Shown one piece after another: positions 57,968-61,763 of a DNA stretch of 61,763 nucleotides. The number at the start of each line of letters is the position of its first letter. The first letter of the stretch is position 1. The notes beneath the pieces were generated by a model. It ran no database searches. It had not been told where the DNA came from and saw only the letters and a list, made by a program, of their open reading frames with translations. Both the position numbers and the translations under genes were made by a program. The stretch is from an uncultured Archangium sp. (GTDB lineage Bacteria > Myxococcota > Myxococcia > Myxococcales > Myxococcaceae): NCBI GenBank assembly GCA_903905455.1, contig CAIVGN010000103.1, positions 1-61,763 of the forward strand, in the 5' to 3' direction.

Positions 57968-58038
57968 TGGGGAATCGTCCAACGGTAGGACTCCAGACTC
58001 TGACTCTGGCTATCTAGGTTCGAATCCTAGTTCCCCAG
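57968..58038 (+). tRNA. tRNA-Gln (CTG)
   Basis: Acceptor TGGGGAA/TTCCCCA, D stem GTCC/GGAC, anticodon stem CCAGA/TCTGG with loop CTCTGAC, so anticodon CTG (Gln), T stem CTAGG/CCTAG with loop TTCGAAT, discriminator G at 58038. The CCA end is not encoded. All stems pair. A terminator follows 9 bases downstream. Confidence 0.96.
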
Positions 58039-58047
58039 CTTTCTCGA

Positions 58048-58085
58048 AGCCGCTGACCCGCAAGGGTTGGCGGCTTTGGTGTTTC
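58048..58085 (+). terminator. Intrinsic terminator after tRNA-Gln
   Basis: AGCCGCTGACCC (58048-58059), tetraloop GCAA, GGGTTGGCGGCT (58064-58075): 12 bp with two G-T pairs and a GNRA-type loop, followed by TTGGTGTTT. Confidence 0.82.
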
Positions 58086-58133
58086 TGACGCCGAATTCTT
58101 GCGAGCTGTCGCAGGTGCTTCAGGCTTGTCGTC

Positions 58134-58469
58134 ATGCGCAAGCCTGAACGCCGCACCCACCGCAGTGAGAAGACGCACGTGGCCTTGAACCTCTTCCTCG
58201 AGTCGTTGCGCGAGCGCGAGGGCTTCGACGCGGTCGCCGTCACCACCGAGGAGGGGCTGCTCGTCGCCGGCGTGGGCGAGGCCGACATCGAGTGGATGGG
58301 CGCCATCGGCGCGTCTTCCAAGCGCAGCCAGCTGCAGTGGGACGACAAGACGCTCCACGTCCAGCGCGTCGAGGTGAACGAGATCCCCATGTACCTGACC
58401 TCGGCCGGCCGGAAGGCGAACGCCTCGACGGTGCAGCTGGGGTTCCAGCGCATCCTCGGCTGGACCTGA
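58134..58469 (+). CDS. Roadblock/LC7-like small protein
   Basis: A 111-residue soluble protein. The length and pattern (NLFLESLREREGFDAVAVTT, EEGLLVAGVGEADIEWMGAI, LHVQRVEVNEIPMYLTSAG) resemble Roadblock/LC7 or MglB-type folds, which in myxobacteria act as GTPase partners in polarity and motility. There is no GTPase gene beside it. The assignment is by pattern only and moderately uncertain. ATG 58134 lies 96 bases after tRNA-Gln; the radical SAM gene follows 28 bases downstream. Confidence 0.6.
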   Translation: MRKPERRTHRSEKTHVALNLFLESLREREGFDAVAVTTEEGLLVAGVGEADIEWMGAIGASSKRSQLQWDDKTLHVQRVEVNEIPMYLTSAGRKANASTVQLGFQRILGWT

Positions 58470-58497
58470 ACGGACTTTCAGTGCAGGCTTGTGGGGC

Positions 58498-59523
58498 ATG
58501 AGACCGCAAGCCATCGCCAATCCGCCCAACCCGTGGGCGAGCTCCGAAGTCGAGTACCTCGACGAGATCCCCCTGGCGAAGGTCGAGCTGTACGACGACG
58601 CCAGCCAGACCATCGTCTCGAAGAACGACAGCCCGGACATCGGCTTCAACTACTCGGTCAACCCCTACCGCGGCTGCAACCACGCCTGCGCCTACTGCTA
58701 CGCGCGCCCCTCCCACGAGTACCTGTCGTGGGGCGCCGGCACCGACTTCGACACCAAGATCGTGGTCAAGCGCGAGGCCGCCCGGCTCTTGCGCGCCCAG
58801 TTCGATCGCCCCTCGTGGAAGGGCGAGCTGATCATGTTCTCGGGGGTGACGGATTGTTACCAGCCGACCGAGGCCTCGCTGCGGCTGACGCGCGGGTGCC
58901 TGGAGGTCTGCGCCGCCTACCGAAACCCCGTCGCCATCGTCACCAAGGCCCCGCTCATCGAGCGCGATCTCGACGTACTGTGGCAGCTGCACCGCGACGC
59001 CTCGGTGCACGTGGCGATCAGCATCCCCATCTGGGACCCCGACCTGTCGCGGGCCATCGAGCCGGGCGTGGCCACCCCGCAGCGCCGCATCAAGACCATC
59101 GAGCGCCTGGCGAAGGCCGGCATCCCCGTGGGGGTGATGGTGGCGCCGATCATCCCCGGGGTCTCTGACGAGGGCATGGCCCACGTGCTCGAGGCGGCCC
59201 GCGACGCCGGCGCCACCAGCGCGGGCTACGTGTTGCTGCGCCTGCCGGGCAGCGTGAAGGACGTCTTCGAGACGCGCATCCGGGCGGCCCTGCCCCTGCG
59301 GGCCGAGAAGATCCTCCACCGGGTGCGCGAGACGCGCGGCGGCAAGCTCTACGACGCCACCTTTGGCACCCGCGGCCGCGGCGAAGGCCAGTACGCGGAC
59401 GCCATCGAGCAGGTCTTCGACAGCTGCGTGAAGCGCCTGGGCTTCGGCAAGGAACGCTGGGCCGAGCGCCCCGCGAGCTTCCGCCGCCCTCCCCGGCTGG
59501 AACCCCAGCTCGCACTCTTCTGA
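58498..59523 (+). CDS. Radical SAM protein, PA0069-like (spore photoproduct lyase-like)
   Basis: A 341-residue radical SAM enzyme. The cluster motif CNHACAYCYAR (C60, C64, C67) follows NYSVNPYRG, the signature of the PA0069/Rv2578c family related to spore photoproduct lyase. Later: ELIMFSGVTDCYQPTEASL, PVAIVTKAPLIERDLDVL, IPVGVMVAPIIPGVSD. The reaction is not established for this family; DNA repair or a modification is a guess. ATG 58498 begins MRPQAIANPPNPW, with GTGGGG just upstream. Confidence 0.92.
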   Translation: MRPQAIANPPNPWASSEVEYLDEIPLAKVELYDDASQTIVSKNDSPDIGFNYSVNPYRGCNHACAYCYARPSHEYLSWGAGTDFDTKIVVKREAARLLRAQFDRPSWKGELIMFSGVTDCYQPTEASLRLTRGCLEVCAAYRNPVAIVTKAPLIERDLDVLWQLHRDASVHVAISIPIWDPDLSRAIEPGVATPQRRIKTIERLAKAGIPVGVMVAPIIPGVSDEGMAHVLEAARDAGATSAGYVLLRLPGSVKDVFETRIRAALPLRAEKILHRVRETRGGKLYDATFGTRGRGEGQYADAIEQVFDSCVKRLGFGKERWAERPASFRRPPRLEPQLALF

Positions 59524-59572
59524 AATGGCCCGGCGGCTTCAGGCGTAGGTTCGGCCACGGAGGATTCGAACC

Positions 59573-59827
59573 ATGGGACTGTGCAGCTGGATCATCTTTG
59601 GCGGTTTGGCGGGCTGGGTGGCGAGCATCATCGCGGGCAACAACGCGCGCCAGGGCCTCATCGGCAACATCGTGGTGGGCATCGTCGGCGCGTCGCTGGG
59701 CGGCTTCGTGTTCAGCTTCTTCGGCGGCAGCGGCGTCAGCGGCTTCAACCTCTACAGCTTCGGAGTCGCCGTCGTCGGCGCGCTCCTCACGCTGGCCATC
59801 AAGCGCTTCTTCTTCGGCCGCGGTTAG
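59573..59827 (+). CDS. GlsB/YeaQ/YmgE-family membrane protein
   Basis: An 84-residue inner-membrane protein with three hydrophobic segments: WIIFGGLAGWVASIIAG, IGNIVVGIVGASLGGFVF and FGVAVVGALLTLAIK. It matches the transglycosylase-associated (GlsB) family, linked to envelope and acid/salt stress. A TAG stop overlaps the ruvA stop on the other strand by four bases. Confidence 0.9.
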   Translation: MGLCSWIIFGGLAGWVASIIAGNNARQGLIGNIVVGIVGASLGGFVFSFFGGSGVSGFNLYSFGVAVVGALLTLAIKRFFFGRG

Positions 59828-60432
59828 CCGCGCAGGGACTTGAGCGACTCGCGGAACAGCAGCTCGAACGGCGCGTCGGCCCCGGCGCGCTCTTCGGCCA
59901 GCTGGGCGGCCTGCTCGGCCTGCGCTTCCTTGTAGCCGAGGTTCACCAGCGCGCTGACCAGGTCGGAGGTGGCGGTCGAGGCCTGTGCCGGCTTCTTGCT
60001 CCCCGACGTCGGGCCCCCCTCGAGGGCCAGCAGCTTCACCTTCTCCTTGAGCTCCAGCACCAGTCGCTCGGCGGTCTTCTTACCCACGCCGTGGATCTTG
60101 GTGAGCCGCGGCACGTCACCCCGGGCGATGGCGGCGATGAGCTCGTCGACCTCGAGGCCCGAGAGCACGTTGATCGCCAGCTTCGGCCCCACGTGGCTGA
60201 CCGAGGTCAGCATCAGGAAGAGCTCCTCTTCCGACCGGGTCATGAAGCCGTAGAGATCGAGCGCGTCTTCGCGGACCACGGTGCGAATGCGCAACGCCAC
60301 CGGCTGGCCGGTCTCGGGCAGCCGCGACAGGGTGATGAGCGAGAGCCCCACGCGGTAGCCGACGCCGTTCACGTCGATGACCACGTCGGTCAGGTTCTTC
60401 TCGCCGACGAGGCCCTTGAGCGCGGCGATCAC
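59824..60432 (-). CDS. ruvA: Holliday junction branch migration protein RuvA
   Basis: A 202-residue RuvA that tetramerises on Holliday junctions and loads RuvB. Domain I (1-64) VIAALKGLVGEKNLTDVVID, VGYRVGLSLITLSRLP; domain II helix-hairpin-helix motifs (SVSHVGPKLAINVLSG and LTKIHGVGKKTAERLVLELK); domain III (155-202) DLVSALVNLGYKEAQAEQAA, which contacts RuvB. Start GTG 60432 overlaps the ruvC stop as GTGA. ruvB is not seen in the window. Confidence 0.95.
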   Translation of the reverse strand: MIAALKGLVGEKNLTDVVIDVNGVGYRVGLSLITLSRLPETGQPVALRIRTVVREDALDLYGFMTRSEEELFLMLTSVSHVGPKLAINVLSGLEVDELIAAIARGDVPRLTKIHGVGKKTAERLVLELKEKVKLLALEGGPTSGSKKPAQASTATSDLVSALVNLGYKEAQAEQAAQLAEERAGADAPFELLFRESLKSLRG

Positions 60433-61019
60433 GGCGCGACCCTCACGACCGCGGGCTTGAGGCGCGCGAGGAAGCTCTCGGCCGACGAGCGCCGCTGGGC
60501 CGCGGTGAACCGCAGCGCGGGGCTCTTCTTGCTCCCCATGCCCTGCGGCACGCGGAGCTGGTGCACGTGGCACAGCGCGACGGCCAGCGCGTCGTAGGCG
60601 TCGGACCGCTCCAGCGGCTCCTTGAGCTCGAGCAACCGCTCCACCATGCGCTGCACCGCGTCCTTCGAGTCGTTGCCACCCGCGCCGACCGACTTCTTCA
60701 CCCGCGCCGGGGCGTACTCGTGCACGCCGAGGCCGGCCTGGGCGGCGAGCAGCAGGGCCACCCCGCGCGCGTGGCCGAGGATCAACGCGCTGCGGGCATT
60801 CTTGTGGCTGAACACGCCTTCGACCGCGACGGCCTGGGGCTTGTGGACGTCGATGACCACCTGGAGCGCCGTGTAGATGGTGCTCAGGCGCTCATGCAGC
60901 GGTGAATCGCCGTCGGCGCGGATCACCCCGCTCGCGACGTGCACGCTGCGGTTGTGTCGCAGCTCCACCAGGCCGTAGCCCATGAAACGACTGCCAGGAT
61001 CGATGCCGAGGACGCGCAT
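60429..61019 (-). CDS. ruvC: Crossover junction endodeoxyribonuclease RuvC
   Basis: A 196-residue RNase H-fold resolvase that cuts Holliday junctions. The four acidic residues are in place: D7 (LGIDPGSRFMGYG), E67 (VAVEGVF), D140 and D143 (RSDAYDALAVALCH). The C-terminal 35 residues are basic and longer than in E. coli (173 residues). First gene of ruvC-ruvA; upstream 60 bases to the TPR gene. Confidence 0.95.
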   Translation of the reverse strand: MRVLGIDPGSRFMGYGLVELRHNRSVHVASGVIRADGDSPLHERLSTIYTALQVVIDVHKPQAVAVEGVFSHKNARSALILGHARGVALLLAAQAGLGVHEYAPARVKKSVGAGGNDSKDAVQRMVERLLELKEPLERSDAYDALAVALCHVHQLRVPQGMGSKKSPALRFTAAQRRSSAESFLARLKPAVVRVAP

Positions 61020-61079
61020 GGGGTAGGGAACAGATGTTTAGCCCACCCCACCCTCCGGCGCGAGAACTCGCCGTGAATG

Positions 61080-61763
61080 TCAGCGCTTGAGCAGCGCTTT
61101 GGCTTCCTGCACGTGGGCGCCGTTGGGCTCGAGCTCGAGGTACTTCTCGAGGGCCGCCCGGCCCAGGTCCTTCTCGTTGGCGTCGAAGTGCATGGTGGCG
61201 AGGAGGATCTGCACGCGGCCATTGGTCGGCTCGAGCTCCAGCACCTTCGCGGCGGCGAGCTTGGCGCCGGCGGTGTCACGGGCGTCGTACTTCGCGAGCC
61301 CCAGCAGGTTCCAGGCGGCGACCGAGGTCGCGTCATCGGAGACGACCTGCTCGAGCACGCTGATGGCCTTCTTGTACTGACCGGCCTCGTAGAGCTTGCG
61401 GGCCTCGGTGAGGTTCTCGCTCACGTCGATGGCCGGCGCCGCGACCACCTCTTCGGCGACGACGGGCTCGGGCTCGACGAACGCGGGCGGCTCGATGTCG
61501 GGAAGCACCGGGGCCACGAGCACCACCGGAGCCGGCGCGGGCCTGGGCGCCTCGACCACCACGGCCTCGGGTCGCTCGGCAACGAACGAGTCGATGACCA
61601 GCGCGAAGCCTGCGATCACCAGGCCACCGACCACGAACGGCCAGAGCCGACGCGACGACTGGGACTTGACGGGCACCGGCAGCGAGGCGACGGGCGCCTC
61701 GTCCTGGAAGAAGGCGGCCTCGACGTCCTGCTGCGGCGCGGGTTCGGCGACGACGGCCACGGA
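61080..61763 (-). CDS. TPR-repeat membrane protein (N-terminal part outside window)
   Basis: A C-terminal fragment of about 227 residues. A transmembrane segment (about 43-60, WPFVVGGLVIAGFALVID) is followed by a Pro/Val/Glu-rich linker (APVVLVAPVLPDIEPPAF) and three TPR units (LTEARKLYEAGQYKKAISVL, VAAWNLLGLAKYDARDTAGA, NGRVQILLATMHFDANEKDL), ending LEPNGAHVQEAKALLKR. A Pro-rich region and TPRs outside the membrane are typical of gliding or pilus assembly proteins, but no family is named. The gene runs past the right edge; a GTG at 61760 is probably internal. Confidence 0.72.
   Translation of the reverse strand, partial: SVAVVAEPAPQQDVEAAFFQDEAPVASLPVPVKSQSSRRLWPFVVGGLVIAGFALVIDSFVAERPEAVVVEAPRPAPAPVVLVAPVLPDIEPPAFVEPEPVVAEEVVAAPAIDVSENLTEARKLYEAGQYKKAISVLEQVVSDDATSVAAWNLLGLAKYDARDTAGAKLAAAKVLELEPTNGRVQILLATMHFDANEKDLGRAALEKYLELEPNGAHVQEAKALLKR

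Overview
GC-rich (about 70% by eye), densely packed bacterial DNA that looks like a myxobacterium (phylum Myxococcota). The arguments are: two adjacent secreted metalloproteases of the MXAN_2677/MXAN_2678 type with MYXO-CTERM-like tails (Cys, hydrophobic stretch, Arg cluster), a TIGR02996-type protein, XPDAG-repeat lipoproteins, HmuY-like and carboxypeptidase-regulatory-like lipoproteins, an outer membrane (LptD, TonB receptor) and a menaquinone pathway. The species cannot be named from sequence alone. About 53 protein genes and one tRNA (Gln, CTG) are supported. No gene-free stretch exceeds about 240 bases; the longest is 18058-18294.

Layout. 1-6516: end of a secreted or anchored protein gene and a 2056-residue coiled-coil protein with a degenerate methyltransferase head. 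6604-7434: membrane-anchored protein of unknown role. 7435-15492: ten genes on the minus strand with gaps of 30 bases or less: hpt, upp, tdk, a NUDIX gene, nadD, a phosphoesterase-like gene, a NamZ/DUF1343 muramidase, two TPR genes and an aminotransferase. This is a likely single transcription unit for nucleobase, nucleoside, NAD and cell-wall salvage. 15658-19248: mutS2 and dus. 19252-27808: the menaquinone locus menF-D-H-A-C-E, diverging from DAHP synthase plus menG, with a shared operator-like repeat between them. menB is not in the window. 27787-31623: recX with a duplicated C-terminal repeat, a stalk-like protein, a TVP38-type membrane protein and gltA.

31694-37897: long-chain acyl-CoA synthetase divergent from a zinc-ribbon/poly-acid protein, a DUF4870 protein, a TIGR02996 protein, then icd-mdh. 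With gltA this gives three TCA-cycle enzymes. 38045-44614: secreted lipoproteins, an M23 peptidase, an enoyl-CoA hydratase with its TetR regulator, and another large lipoprotein. 44701-52913: envelope genes (LptD, an AMIN-domain protein, an alpha/beta hydrolase, HmuY plus a TonB receptor). 52951-57582: an overlapping three-gene operon with the two MYXO-CTERM-like metalloproteases, then gltX overlapping a CPBP intramembrane protease that is a candidate myxosortase. 57616-61763: small secreted protein, tRNA-Gln with terminator, roadblock-like protein, radical SAM protein, GlsB/YeaQ protein, ruvC-ruvA and a partial TPR protein.

Most genes are coupled by ATGA or GTGA overlaps, which fixed many start choices. 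The least ordinary items are the giant PRLE-repeat coiled coil, the duplicated RecX repeat, the palindromic repeat inside menD, the operators at 26215, 33508 and 42936, and the metalloprotease/CPBP neighbourhood.
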